Assembly (NCBI RefSeq): GCF_002967715.1
Contig: NZ_PUIA01000094.1
Location: 1 to 64,000 of the forward strand
DNA length: 64,000 bases
DNA from: Blastopirellula marina
GTDB taxonomy: Bacteria; Planctomycetota; Planctomycetia; Pirellulales; Pirellulaceae
Direction of reading: 5' to 3'
Below, in pieces: positions 33,263-44,500 of the stretch; within the stretch, counting starts at the first letter, position 1, and each line of letters starts with the position of its first letter. Position numbers and translations under genes: made by a program. Below the pieces are notes generated by a model. The model worked only from the letters and a program-made list of their open reading frames with translations. It did not search any database and was not told where the DNA came from.

Positions 33263-35746
33263 ATGTCTCAGATGGCTCACCACGTCTCCTTTATTCGACT
33301 TAGGACGTTCTCTTTTGCGCTGGTCGTTGTTTGTCTGCTGAGCGGTTATACGACTGCAGAGGATGACTCCAAGACAGCGAAGGTTCGCTTTGAAAAAGAT
33401 ATCTACCCGCTGCTTCATAAAGCTTGTTTTGAATGCCACGGGGCAGAATCGCAGGAAGCCGATCTGCGTGTTGACGAGCGCAGTGCGTTACTCGAATCCG
33501 GTAGCGTCGTGCCGGGCAAACCGGAAGAGAGTGAACTTTTGCGCCGCGTGACCTTGCCCAAAGGTCACGACGAGATCATGCCGGCGGTAGGTGATCCCCT
33601 CTCCGCCAGCGAGATTCGCTCGCTACGACAGTGGATTGCCAGCGGTGCCACCTGGCCGGAAGATTTTACTCCGCCCAAGCACTGGTCGTACGTCAAGCCC
33701 GAACGCCCTGCCCTGCCGCAGGTAAATGGCAAACAATGGGTGAAGTCGCCGATCGATCACTTTGTTCTCGCCAAGCTGGAAGAGGTGGGATTCGAGCCAT
33801 CCCCGGCAGCCACACCAGAGAAGTTGATTCGCCGGGTACACTTCGATTTGACCGGCTTGCCACCGACGCCCAAGGAAGTGGAAGCCTTCCTTGCGGATCC
33901 ATCGGAGGATAACTACCGGCAAATCGTCGACGAGCTATTGGCACGACCTCAGTTCGGTGAACGCTGGGCCAGGCCGTGGCTTGACCTGGCACGCTATGCC
34001 GACTCGCATGGTTTTCAGCGCGACGACCTCCGCGAGATCTGGGCGTATCGCGATTGGGTCATTCAAGCGATGAACGATGACATGCCGTTCGATCGCTTCA
34101 CCGTCGAGCAAATTGCCGGCGATCTTCTGCCTGATGCAACCGAATCGACACGAATCGCCACCGGCTTTCATCGCTGTGCCCCCACCAACGTAGAAGCAGG
34201 CTCGCTGCCGGAAGAAACGCGCATCGAGCAAATCATTGATCGCGTTAACACCACCGGGGCCGTCTGGCTCGGAACGACCCTGGAATGCTGCCAGTGCCAC
34301 GACCACAAGTACGATCCTTTTCCGATGAAGGATTATTACCGGATGCTGGCGTTCTTCAATAGCACCAAGCGCGAAGCCGACCGCACCAATCCCAAGCAGC
34401 CGAGCTCAATCGCATTTCAGGGGCCATCCATGAACCTGGCCGATCCGCAGAAGGAAGAGCGGCGCAAACAGCTTCAATCGCAGCAGTCCAAAGTCAAAGA
34501 GCAGCAAACGCAACGACGCGGAGAACTTGAAGCAGACTTAAAGACATGGGTCACCAGTATCGACGTCGAAGCGATGAAGGCAGTCCCCGATCCGGTGAAG
34601 AAGGCCATCGCCAAGGGGCCTGAGAAGTGGTCGGACAAAGAAGAAAAGACACTGCTCGACTTCTGTGTTGAGCAAGACGGTTCGAGCCAGAAACTAGGCA
34701 AGCAGCTCAACAAGATCGAACGCGACCTGAAAGCAGCCCAGCCTGATACCACGCTGGTAATGATCGAACTGGAAGAAATGCGTCCCACGCACATCTTCGA
34801 GCGTGGCAACTATCAAACGCCAGGTGAGCTCGTCGAGCCTGGCACGCCGGAGACGCTACATGCGATGCCGGAAGGTCCTGCTAATCGGCTGACGCTGGCC
34901 CATTGGTTGGCATCCCAAGAGAACCCACTGGTTGCCCGGGTGGTGGTCAATCGATGGTGGGCAGAACTGTTCGGCCAAGGGATCGTTGCCACGGAAGAAG
35001 ACTTCGGCATCAAAGGAGAGTCACCAACCCATCCCCAGTTGTTGGATTGGCTGGCGGTCGAGTTCATGGAGAACGGTTGGTCGCGCAAGAAGCTTCTGCG
35101 CGAGATTGTCCTTTCCGCCACCTATCAGCAGTCGTCCCATCTGACCAAGCAGTTGCTCGAGCAGGACGATCAGAACAAGCTGCTTGCCCGCGGACCACGT
35201 TTGCGGATGGATGCTGAAATGATTCGGGACAACGCACTGGCTGTTTCGGGCCTGCTAAGCCTCAAGCAGTTCGGGCCTCCGATTCGTCCTTATCAACCTG
35301 ATGGCATTTGGACCAAGGTGGGCGGACAGAAGTACAACTACCAAGTCAGCCCAGGTAGCGAACAGCATCGGCGTGGGATTTACGTTGTCCTAAAACGTGG
35401 ATCTCCCTATCCGAGTTTCATGAATTTCGATGCGACTTCCCGGCTGGCATGCACCGTGCAGCGGTCTCGAACGAACACGCCGCTGCAGGCCCTCACCCTG
35501 CTGAACGATCCGGTCTATGTCGAAGCAGCCCAGGCATTGGCCAAGCGTATTCAGAACGAGACCGCGGATCAGCCGCTTGATCAACAGCTACGGTATGCGT
35601 TTCAGTTGTGTACGGCTCGTAAGCCGAGTGAATCGGAACTTGCTACCCTGCATAACCTGTTCGAATCGTCTGGCGATACCGATAAAGCGTGGTCTAACAT
35701 CGCGACTGCCTTGTTGAACCTGCACGAAACCATCACGAAGGACTAG
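33263..35746 (+). CDS. PSC1 cytochrome-like + DUF1549 + DUF1553 secreted protein
   Basis: 827 aa, a hallmark planctomycete surface protein. Signal/anchor segment in the first 32 residues (FSFALVVVCLLSGYTTA). A PSC1-type cytochrome-like motif C55-FEC-H59 follows, with ADLRVDERSALLESGSVVPGKPEES after it. DUF1549 spans about 140-370 (IDHFVLAKLEEVGFEPSPAATPEKLIRRVHFDLTGLPPT; LECCQCHDHKYDPF adds a second CxxCH). A charged coiled-coil-like linker spans about 385-500. DUF1553 spans about 540-800 (NRLTLAHWLASQENPLVARVVVNRWW; PRLRMDAEMIRDNALAVSGLL). Together with the DUF1501 gene 9 bases downstream it forms the recurring pair of this phylum, whose biochemical role is not established but is linked to polysaccharide use. 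Confidence 0.9.
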   Translation: MSQMAHHVSFIRLRTFSFALVVVCLLSGYTTAEDDSKTAKVRFEKDIYPLLHKACFECHGAESQEADLRVDERSALLESGSVVPGKPEESELLRRVTLPKGHDEIMPAVGDPLSASEIRSLRQWIASGATWPEDFTPPKHWSYVKPERPALPQVNGKQWVKSPIDHFVLAKLEEVGFEPSPAATPEKLIRRVHFDLTGLPPTPKEVEAFLADPSEDNYRQIVDELLARPQFGERWARPWLDLARYADSHGFQRDDLREIWAYRDWVIQAMNDDMPFDRFTVEQIAGDLLPDATESTRIATGFHRCAPTNVEAGSLPEETRIEQIIDRVNTTGAVWLGTTLECCQCHDHKYDPFPMKDYYRMLAFFNSTKREADRTNPKQPSSIAFQGPSMNLADPQKEERRKQLQSQQSKVKEQQTQRRGELEADLKTWVTSIDVEAMKAVPDPVKKAIAKGPEKWSDKEEKTLLDFCVEQDGSSQKLGKQLNKIERDLKAAQPDTTLVMIELEEMRPTHIFERGNYQTPGELVEPGTPETLHAMPEGPANRLTLAHWLASQENPLVARVVVNRWWAELFGQGIVATEEDFGIKGESPTHPQLLDWLAVEFMENGWSRKKLLREIVLSATYQQSSHLTKQLLEQDDQNKLLARGPRLRMDAEMIRDNALAVSGLLSLKQFGPPIRPYQPDGIWTKVGGQKYNYQVSPGSEQHRRGIYVVLKRGSPYPSFMNFDATSRLACTVQRSRTNTPLQALTLLNDPVYVEAAQALAKRIQNETADQPLDQQLRYAFQLCTARKPSESELATLHNLFESSGDTDKAWSNIATALLNLHETITKD

Positions 35747-35755
35747 CACGACGCG

Positions 35756-37162
35756 ATGAATACCCGCAACCAATCAACCGCCATGACGCGCCGCGGCTTT
35801 CTGCAGAACAGCGGCATCGGCTTTGGCGGTATCGCGCTGGCGTCCCTTCTTCAGCAAGATTCCAAGGCCGGAGTGTTGGCCCCGCATATCATGCCGCGGG
35901 CCAAGCATGTGATTTACCTGCACATGATCGGCGCACCGTCGCAGTTAGACCTGTTTGAACCGAAACCGGAGCTGGTCAAACGTCATAATCAACCTTGTCC
36001 GGCGGAAGTAACCAAAGATCGCGACTTTGCTTTTATCGGCAAGACGTCTACCCTCGCTGGCTCGCCGTTCAAGTATTCCAAGCACGGATCTTGCGGTCAC
36101 AACTTTTCGGAACTGCTGCCACACCTGGCCGGGGTTTCCGATGAGATTGCAATGATCCATTCGATTCATACCGAAGAGATCAACCATGCCCCGGCACAGA
36201 TGTTTTTGCATTCAGGGTTCGGTCGGGGTGGTCGTCCCAGTTTTGGTTCTTGGGTTTCGTATGGCCTCGGTTCGGAGAACGAAAATCTACCCGGCTATAT
36301 CGTCCTATTAAGCGGCCCCAAAGGTGGTGCCGGCACGAGTTTATGGTCGAGTGGCTTCCTGCCGAGTATCCACCAAGGGATCCAGTTCCGCTCGGAAGGT
36401 GATCCCGTGCTATTTCTTTCCAGCCCGAAGGATCACACCACGCAGGATCGTCGCCGTGTTCTCGACGCGGTATCCGATCTCAACCGACAGCAGTTAGCGG
36501 CAACCAGCGATCCTGAGATTGAAACGCGGATCGAACAGTACGAGATGGCCTTCCGCATGCAGGCCTCGGTACCTGATCTGATGAACCTGGAAGGGGAAAC
36601 GAAAGAGACGCTCGCGTTGTATGGGGCCCAACCAGGTAAAGCCTCGTTTGCGAATAACTGTTTACTCGCGCGTCGTTTGGTTGAACGAGGCGTGCGTCTG
36701 ATCGAGCTTTACGATGCCGACTGGGACCACCATAGCGGTCTCGATAAACGCCTGCCTGAGAAATGCAAACAAACCGACCGGCCGATAGCCGCGTTGATAT
36801 CCGACCTGAAACGCCGCGGCCTGCTGGACGATACGCTGATCGTATGGGGCTCGGAGTTCGGCCGGACGCCTCTTCGCCAAGGGGGAGACGCCAAGGGGAA
36901 TTCGGTCGCTGGCCGAGATCACCACAAAGACGCGTTCACCATGTGGCTGGCTGGTGGCGGCGTGAAAGGTGGCGTCAGTCACGGGCGAACCGATGACTTC
37001 GGCATGGATATCATCGAGAATGGCGTCCACGTGCACGACCTCAATGCAACCATTTTGCACCTCTTGGGTATCGATCACGAGCGGCTCACGTACCGCTACC
37101 AAGGCCGAGAATTCCGTCTGACCGATGTCCACGGTGAGTTAATTCGACCGATCCTGGCGTAG
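35756..37162 (+). CDS. DUF1501 protein with Tat signal
   Basis: 468 aa, alkaline-phosphatase/sulfatase-like fold family. Twin-arginine signal [23 protein letters not shown] (RR at 12-13) means export in a folded state, consistent with a cofactor or metal. Conserved family features: [18 protein letters not shown] near 60, [19 protein letters not shown], and near the C-terminus [12 protein letters not shown] then [21 protein letters not shown]. It starts 9 bases after the DUF1549/1553 stop, so the two are co-transcribed. The pair is inferred to act as an extracytoplasmic oxidoreductase/hydrolase module; the reaction is unknown. Confidence 0.9.
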   Translation: MNTRNQSTAMTRRGFLQNSGIGFGGIALASLLQQDSKAGVLAPHIMPRAKHVIYLHMIGAPSQLDLFEPKPELVKRHNQPCPAEVTKDRDFAFIGKTSTLAGSPFKYSKHGSCGHNFSELLPHLAGVSDEIAMIHSIHTEEINHAPAQMFLHSGFGRGGRPSFGSWVSYGLGSENENLPGYIVLLSGPKGGAGTSLWSSGFLPSIHQGIQFRSEGDPVLFLSSPKDHTTQDRRRVLDAVSDLNRQQLAATSDPEIETRIEQYEMAFRMQASVPDLMNLEGETKETLALYGAQPGKASFANNCLLARRLVERGVRLIELYDADWDHHSGLDKRLPEKCKQTDRPIAALISDLKRRGLLDDTLIVWGSEFGRTPLRQGGDAKGNSVAGRDHHKDAFTMWLAGGGVKGGVSHGRTDDFGMDIIENGVHVHDLNATILHLLGIDHERLTYRYQGREFRLTDVHGELIRPILA

Positions 37163-37354
37163 GGGGCCGTGGCAAATACCTCAAATCATTGGACATTATC
37201 TACAAGGAAACTGCCCTGGAATGGGTGGTAGACTAAGAGTCCCTTGGTGGCCGGTCGCGGCTGCTTCGGTTCACCTTTGGGGCACGACGCCCTATTGAAC
37301 CCCTCCTGAATTCCTCTTCCCATCTTGCCTTTTGCCCGACAAAGGATCCCGACC

Positions 37355-40300
37355 ATGCGAACGATCGTGATCTCCGCCTGCGCTGCCTGCCTATTGATAT
37401 GCCTGGTATCGGATTTACCAGGTGCCAATCCAGAAGGTTACCTTCCCAAGGGAAGTGATGGTCAGCTGCTGAATCTCGACTTCGAAACTGGCACCCTGAA
37501 AGACTGGTCGGCCGAGGGAGAAGCCTTCCAGCAGCAGCCAATCGAAGGGGACACGGTCAATCGTCGCCGCGGCGATATGAAGAGCCAGCACCAAGGCAAG
37601 TTCTGGATCGGCGGGTACGAACGCCTGCAAGACCAGCCGATTGGCAAGCTCACTTCGGTCCCATTTCAAGTCACGCATCCATGGGCAGCTTTCCTGCACA
37701 ACGGTGGCTCCGACGGCAAGACGCGTGTCGAGCTCGTCGATGCGGCGAACGATAAGATCTTCTATTCCACCGTCGGCGAAGAACGCGAAAACATGCGACT
37801 GGTCGTGGTCGACTTGAAGGGGGTCGCTGGTAAGAAGATTTATGTTCGCCTGGTCGACGAGCATCGTGGCGGGTGGGGTCATCTGAACTTTGACAATTTT
37901 CGTTTTTACGACGAAGCTCCAGCCAAGCCGAAACCACCACAGAAGCCGCTGGTTGCCGATGACTACCCGCACGCAGGGCTTTCCGCCGAAGAAGCCGCCG
38001 CGGCGATGCAGTTGCCGGAAGGATTCTCGGCCATCGTGAGTGCCGCCGAACCGGACGTCACGCAGCCGATCGCCATGGCACTGGATGATCGCGGCCGACT
38101 TTGGGTTGCGGAAGCATTCGAATACCCACGCCGCGCCAAAGGAGATAGTGGACGCGATCGCATCCTGATTTTTGAAGACAACGACGGCGACGGCAAGTTC
38201 GATAGCCGGAAGGTCTTCTACGAAGGTTTGAATCTCGTCAGCGGACTGGAAGTTGGCTTTGGTGGTGTGTGGGTCGGCGCGGCTCCGTACCTGCTTTTCA
38301 TTCCCGATGCCAACGGCGACGACGTCCCGGATGGCGAACCGAAGGTGCTACTCGACGGTTGGGGTTATCAAGACACACACGAAACGCTCAACGCGTTTAT
38401 CTGGGGACCTGATGGTTGGCTTTATGGATGTCATGGCGTGTTCACCCATTCCAACGTCGGCAAGCCAGGTGCCCCCGATTCAGAGCGACAACGGATCAAC
38501 GCCGGTATCTGGCGTTATCATCCAATTCGTCACGAGTTCGATGTCTTCTGCCACGGCACAAGCAATCCGTGGGGGGTCGACTTCAACGACTACGGTCAAG
38601 CTTTTGTCACCGCCTGTGTGATCCCGCATCTGTACCACATGATTCAAGGGGCACGTTACCAGCGTCAGGCCGGATCGCATTTCAACCCGCACACCTACAA
38701 TGACATCAAGACGATTGCCGACCATCTCCATTACCTGGGGGCCACGCCGCACAGCGGCAACAACAAGTCGGACGAAGCAGGCGGCGGGCATGCCCACGCC
38801 GGCGCGATGATCTATCTGGGTGACCGCTGGCCCAAGCAGTATCGGGGCCAGATTTTAATGAACAACATTCACGGTCAACGTTTGAATGTCGATATTCTCA
38901 AGCCCGAAGGTTCCGGCTATGTCGGTAGCCACGGCCCCGACTTCCTGCTTACCCGCGATCGTGCTTCCCAGATTCTAAACATCCGATACCTGCCGGATGG
39001 GAATGCTTACATGATCGACTGGTACGACATGCAGGCCTGTCACAGTGGTAATCCCGAGGTGCACGACCGTAGCAACGGCCGTGTTTACAAGATCTGCTAC
39101 GGTGACAGCCAGTCCGTTAAAGTCGACCTGCCTGGGAAGAGCGACCTCGAACTTGCCGAGATGACCCTGAACCCCAATGACTGGTACGTTCGCCACGCAC
39201 GAAAAGTCTTGCAGTATCGAACAACCAGCCGCGCGATTGCCCCAGAGGCGATCAACCGACTGCAAGAGATCGCCGGCACGCATGCCGACGCCACGCGTCG
39301 CCTGCGAGCCTATTGGGCATTGCATACGATTGGTCAACTCGATGCCCAGAAGATCGAGCAGATGACCAGGGACGCGGACGCCTATGTTCGAGCCTGGGCG
39401 TTTCAGTTGGCCCTGGAAACGAATCCTCAGCCATCGAAGTCATTGGAGCAAACAATGGTTCGCCTGGCGAAAGAAGACCCTTCCCCAGTGGTTCGGCTCT
39501 ACCTGGCATCGGCTGCGCAGCGGATGTCGCTCGATTCACGGTGGGACCTGCTTTCGGCGTTGACCTCGCATCCCGAGGATGCCCAGGATCACAACCTTCC
39601 GCTAATGTACTGGTACGCCGCTGAACCACTTGCGGATGCCGCCCCGGAGCGAGCCTTGGCGTTGGGCCTCGCCGCGAGCGAGTCGATACCTCAACTGGGT
39701 CAGTTCATGCTACGCCGCATCGGTAGCGGCGACTCGAAGAGCTCGCTGGCCACGCTGGTCAAGGGGCTTTCGACCGTTGATAACCCTGCTACTCAACTCA
39801 CATTCCTGAAAGCCATGCGTGCGGCCTTGGCCGGCCAGCGGCAAGTTGCCACGCCGCCAGGGTGGGAAAGTGTTGGCGGCAAGCTTATGTCGAGTAATAA
39901 CAGTGAGGTCGCTGTCGAGGCGACGGCCCTGGGTGTAACCTTCGGTGATGCCAACGCTCTTTCGCGAATGCGTAAGCTCGCTCAGGATGATAGCGCCAAT
40001 CCAAACTCGCGAAACGCCGCGATCGAGGCTTTGCTTGCCGCTGCTGATCCTAACTTGCCGCGCACGCTTCAGGCACTGCTCAGCAATCCAACCTACCGCG
40101 AGATCGCGCTAAAAGGATTGGCCCAATACGACGATCCGGCCACGGATGGCAAGGTGCTTGCCCTGTACGGGCAGATGTCGCCCACGGCCAAGCGACTGGC
40201 GCTGGCAACATTGTGCTCGCGTCCTGCCTACGGCAAAACACTCCTCGCGACGATTGCCAAGGGAGACATTCCGGCTAGTGATCTGTCGGCCGACCTGGTT

Positions 40301-41398
40301 CGCCAACTATCGAACCTACAGGACAAGGAAATCGACACGCAACTCGGTACCGTCTGGGGTTCTATCCGTGATACCCCTGAAGAGAAGGCAAAGCTGATCG
40401 AGCAGTACAAGAAGCTGGTCGGTCAGAAGAGCCTTCCGAAGGCCGACCTGGAACTCGGTCGAGCTATCTTCGCCAAGACTTGCCAGCGCTGCCACACGTT
40501 GTACGGCGTCGGTGGAAAAGTTGGTCCTGATCTGACCGGCTCGAACCGGGCGAACCTCGATTACCTGTTGAGCAACATCGTCGATCCCAGCGCCGTGATG
40601 GCGAAGGAGTATCAGCCGTCGATCATCTTGTTGGATTCGGGACGCGTGCTCACTGGCATCGTTCGTAAGGAAGACGACAAGACGATCGTCCTAGAAACGG
40701 CCGAAGACTTGCTGACGCTTCCCAAGGAAGAAATCGAAGAACGTCGCCTTAGCGATAAGTCGATGATGCCAGACGATCAGCTACGCCCATTCTCGGATCA
40801 CGACGTGCGTTCGCTCGTCGCTTACCTGCAAGGGAAAGGGCAAACGGCACTGCTGGCAACGCCCGAGAATGCCGTCGAACTATTCAACGGCACCGACTTG
40901 AAGGGGTGGACTGGCGACGCCGAACTTTGGTCGGTTGAAAATGGAGAGATCGTCGGCAAGACCGACAAAGGTATTCCGCACAACAGTTTTCTCATCAGTG
41001 ACCTTACCGCCGAGAACTTTCGCCTGACCATGGAAATTCGACTGGTCAAGAACGAAGGGAACAGCGGCATACAGTTCCGCAGCCAGCCTCAGGCCGGTGG
41101 TTCCGTCAAAGGGTATCAGGCTGATGTCGGTGCCGGATGGTGGGGCAAGCTGTACGAAGAGCACGGCCGCGGATTACTCTGGGACAAGTCCGGCGAGGCA
41201 CATCTGAAGCCAGATCAGTGGAACACCTACGAAATCGTTGCCAACGGCCACGACATCAAGACGCTCCTCAACGGCCAGCCGTGCGTCCAGCTTCACGACG
41301 ACCAGGGAGCTCAGCGTGGCGTGTTTGCCTTGCAACTTCACTCAGGCGGGCCAACCGAGGTCCGATTCCGCAATTTGAAGTTGGAAATTCTTCCCTAA
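37355..41398 (+). CDS. PVC-type propeller / HEAT / cytochrome c / DUF1080 protein
   Basis: 1347 aa exported protein. ATG 37355 (AAGGA 8 bases upstream) starts the signal peptide MRTIVISACAACLLICLVSDLPGA. The order of domains is: galactose-binding-like beta domain (about 28-190, NLDFETGTLKDWSAEG); PVC-type membrane-bound dehydrogenase/beta-propeller (about 205-590, AMALDDRGRLWVAEAFEYPRR; GVDFNDYGQAFVTACVIPHLYHM); HEAT-like helices (about 600-1020); a heme c domain with Cys1043, Cys1046, His1047 (CQRCH) followed by VGPDLTGSNR; and a C-terminal DUF1080 (3-keto-disaccharide-hydrolase) domain (about 1173-1347, VELFNGTDLKGW). It probably binds or oxidises sugars and passes electrons to the heme (inference). 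Confidence 0.9.
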   Translation: MRTIVISACAACLLICLVSDLPGANPEGYLPKGSDGQLLNLDFETGTLKDWSAEGEAFQQQPIEGDTVNRRRGDMKSQHQGKFWIGGYERLQDQPIGKLTSVPFQVTHPWAAFLHNGGSDGKTRVELVDAANDKIFYSTVGEERENMRLVVVDLKGVAGKKIYVRLVDEHRGGWGHLNFDNFRFYDEAPAKPKPPQKPLVADDYPHAGLSAEEAAAAMQLPEGFSAIVSAAEPDVTQPIAMALDDRGRLWVAEAFEYPRRAKGDSGRDRILIFEDNDGDGKFDSRKVFYEGLNLVSGLEVGFGGVWVGAAPYLLFIPDANGDDVPDGEPKVLLDGWGYQDTHETLNAFIWGPDGWLYGCHGVFTHSNVGKPGAPDSERQRINAGIWRYHPIRHEFDVFCHGTSNPWGVDFNDYGQAFVTACVIPHLYHMIQGARYQRQAGSHFNPHTYNDIKTIADHLHYLGATPHSGNNKSDEAGGGHAHAGAMIYLGDRWPKQYRGQILMNNIHGQRLNVDILKPEGSGYVGSHGPDFLLTRDRASQILNIRYLPDGNAYMIDWYDMQACHSGNPEVHDRSNGRVYKICYGDSQSVKVDLPGKSDLELAEMTLNPNDWYVRHARKVLQYRTTSRAIAPEAINRLQEIAGTHADATRRLRAYWALHTIGQLDAQKIEQMTRDADAYVRAWAFQLALETNPQPSKSLEQTMVRLAKEDPSPVVRLYLASAAQRMSLDSRWDLLSALTSHPEDAQDHNLPLMYWYAAEPLADAAPERALALGLAASESIPQLGQFMLRRIGSGDSKSSLATLVKGLSTVDNPATQLTFLKAMRAALAGQRQVATPPGWESVGGKLMSSNNSEVAVEATALGVTFGDANALSRMRKLAQDDSANPNSRNAAIEALLAAADPNLPRTLQALLSNPTYREIALKGLAQYDDPATDGKVLALYGQMSPTAKRLALATLCSRPAYGKTLLATIAKGDIPASDLSADLVRQLSNLQDKEIDTQLGTVWGSIRDTPEEKAKLIEQYKKLVGQKSLPKADLELGRAIFAKTCQRCHTLYGVGGKVGPDLTGSNRANLDYLLSNIVDPSAVMAKEYQPSIILLDSGRVLTGIVRKEDDKTIVLETAEDLLTLPKEEIEERRLSDKSMMPDDQLRPFSDHDVRSLVAYLQGKGQTALLATPENAVELFNGTDLKGWTGDAELWSVENGEIVGKTDKGIPHNSFLISDLTAENFRLTMEIRLVKNEGNSGIQFRSQPQAGGSVKGYQADVGAGWWGKLYEEHGRGLLWDKSGEAHLKPDQWNTYEIVANGHDIKTLLNGQPCVQLHDDQGAQRGVFALQLHSGGPTEVRFRNLKLEILP

Positions 41399-41429
41399 AA
41401 CGCGTTCGGAGCGTCTCTCCTTCGAAAAA

Positions 41430-41468
41430 CTACCTCGCTGACTCACCTTCAACTTGTCAGCGAGGTAG
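41430..41468. terminator. 13-bp perfect inverted repeat between the two giant genes
   Basis: CTACCTCGCTGAC (41430-41442), 13-base loop, GTCAGCGAGGTAG (41456-41468). Followed by no T-run on the plus strand; on the minus strand it would be followed by TTTTT. It could attenuate read-through between the two plus-strand genes. Confidence 0.5.
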
Positions 41469-41549
41469 GATAGAGCATACGCTATGCGTTTCTCAGACTT
41501 GCCTGCACGACCTTCCTTCCTTTCGCTCTCCTCCCAGAAAACACAACTC

Positions 41550-44500
41550 ATGACGACACTGTACTCCCGCGTTTTGCTTTCATTGATCATCGTCTTTGGC
41601 CTGGGCAGTTCCCTGTTTGCCGCAGACGAGCAGTTCCAGGTTTTGTTCAACGGCAAAGACCTTGCCGGTTGGAAGGGACACGACAAATTCTGGTCGGTCC
41701 AAGATGGAACCATCGTCGGGGAAACGACCTCGGAAAATCCCACCAAGGGGAATACGTTTCTCGTGTGGCAAGGCCCTGACCTTGGCGACTTCGAGTTTCG
41801 CTGCAAAGTGAAGTTCCAGGGGAACAACTCCGGTGTGCAGTATCGCAGCGAAATCGTCGACGCCGAAAACTATGTCCTCAAAGGCTATCAGGCCGACCTC
41901 CATCCCAAGCCTGAATACTTCGGCATGCTCTACGGCGAAAAGACTGGCCGGGGGATTATCGCGACCCGCGGAGAGCAAGTGGTGATCGATGCCGATGGTA
42001 AAAAGGAAATCACCGGTAAGGTCGGTGACGGTGCACAACTAACCGACGACGAATGGAACGACTTACGCATCGTTGTTGTTGGCAATCGTCTCATCCATCA
42101 GGTCAACGGCGTCACGACCGTTGACGTGACCGACAACAGCAAGCAAGTCATGCTCAAGGGTGCTCTCGGGCTGCAGCTTCACCAGGGCGCTCCGATGAAG
42201 GTCGAATTCCGAAATCTGCTTCTTCGCGAGCTAAAGGGAGACCAGGCTCAGGCCGTTCTTACAGAAGCGCTCGCGTCAGGCACACCGACCGAGAAGACCG
42301 CTTCCACCGCACCCACCGATGTGGCTCCTCAGACGAACGAAGCTTGGCTCACCAGTGAGCCGATCGCCAGGTGGATTTGGGCGAAGAACTCCCCAGACGG
42401 ACACAAGCTCAACCTGCGCAAATCGTTTGAAGTGGCAGGCGACGTCAAATCGGCACGACTGTATGCCACCTGTGATAACAGCATGAAGCTGATCCTCAAT
42501 GGCAAGCCTGTAAAAAGCAGCGACAACTGGCAAACACCCATCGAACTGAACATTACGAAATCACTTAAGCCCGGCAAGAACGTTCTGGCAGTCGCCGGAG
42601 AGAACGAAGGGGGCGTCGCCGCACTCGTTCTGAAGCTCGTCGTCGAGCTTGCCGATGGCACCAAGCAAACCATTGTTACCGACGAAAGTTGGAAGATCAG
42701 CGACGCAAAGACCAACGGTTGGGAACAGGTCGCATTCGACGATGCCAGCTGGACCAAGCCCACCATCAAAGGAACTCTGGGGGATGGCCCATGGGGTATC
42801 CCGAACTACACTTCCCAGGCACCCCAAGGGGAAGCCAAGGATCCGCTCAATCCGAAGAACATTCTGACCGCCCCAGGCTTCGTGGTTGATCACATCTACA
42901 CCGTTCCTAAAGAACAAGGTAGCTGGGTTTCACTGACCATTGACCCGAAAGGCCGTTTCTACGCATGCGACCAAGGTGGAGCAGGCCTCTTCCGAATCAC
43001 TGTTCAAGAGAACGAGCAGCCACTGATCGAGCCTGTCTCGGTCGACGCCCTCAAGTCGATTTCGGGCATTCAAGGAATGATCTGGGCGTTCGATAGCCTG
43101 TGGGTCCATCGTAACGGTGGTCACCTGTATCGTTTGACCGACACCAACGGCGACGACAAGCTCGACACGGCAGAAGAAATCCCTGGCGGAACCGGCGGTG
43201 GCGAACACGGCAACCATGCGGTGATCGTGACCGAGGATGAACGTGAACTTTATCTCGATGGCGGCAACCATGCCCCGCTCGGCGAATTCAAGAATACGCA
43301 CGTGGCAAGCTGGAATGAAGACCTGCTGCTGCCACGGATGTGGGATGCCAACGGGCATGCTCGCGGCCGACTCGCCCCTGGCGGATGGGTGACACGCCTG
43401 AATCCTGAAACCAAAGAACAGACGGTCTACACGATCGGCTTCCGCAATCAGTACGACATCGATAAGAATCGCTTCGGCGATGTCTTCACCTACGATGCCG
43501 ACATGGAATGGGACTTGGGCCTGCCATGGTATCGTCCGACCCGAATCTGCCATGTGGCCAGTGGTGCCGACTACGGGTGGCGAAGCGGTTCCGGCAAGTG
43601 GCCTGCCTACTACGAAGATAGCGTTCCGCCAGTAGTGGATATCGGTCCTGGCTCGCCGACCGGCGTTGTTTCCGGTACGGGAACCGTCTTCCCGACTCGC
43701 TACCAGGATGCCTTGTTCGCACTCGACTGGACCTTCGGCACGATTTATGCGATTCACATGAAACCGCACGGTGCCGGCTATCAAGGCGAGGCCGAGCCAT
43801 TCACTTTTGGCTCACCATTGCCAGTGACTGACGCAATTGTGGGCAAAGATGGTGCGTTGTACTTCACCATCGGTGGTCGCGGTACTCAGTCGGCCATGTT
43901 CCGTGTTCGCTATATCGGCAACGAGTCGCTCGATGCTCCGAGCGAAGTCGATCCGGTCGCCGCCGAAGCTCGCATGAAGCGACGACACCTGGAAGCATTC
44001 CACGGCACGAAAGCTCCTGCAGCGGTCGAGTTTGCCTGGCCGCTTCTCGCCAGCGAAGATCGTTTCCTGCGAAACGCAGCACGCGCCGCGATCGAAAGCC
44101 AACCTGTCGACACGTGGGCCGCTTCAGTGTTTGCCGAACAAGATCCGCAGGCTCACATTACTGCCGCTGTTGCATTGGCACGCACGGGTGACCAGTCGCA
44201 TCGTGCACCTCAAATCGCAAGTCTCGTGAAAATGGATGCCAAGTCGCTCGACAAGGGTCAGCTGCTTGGTCTGCTGCGTGCCTATGCACTGACCTTCATT
44301 CGATTGGGAGCTCCGACCGAAGCAGAGCGAAAACAGGTAATTGCCCAGATCGATCCTCTGCTTCCCAGTAAAGATGCTGACATCAACACCGAGCTGATTC
44401 GCGTGCTCACCTATCTGCGTGCCGACAGTGTCGTTGCCAAGACCATGGCGTTGATCGAGCAGCGTTCGACTCCGGAGATTCCGAACTGGTCGACTCTGGC

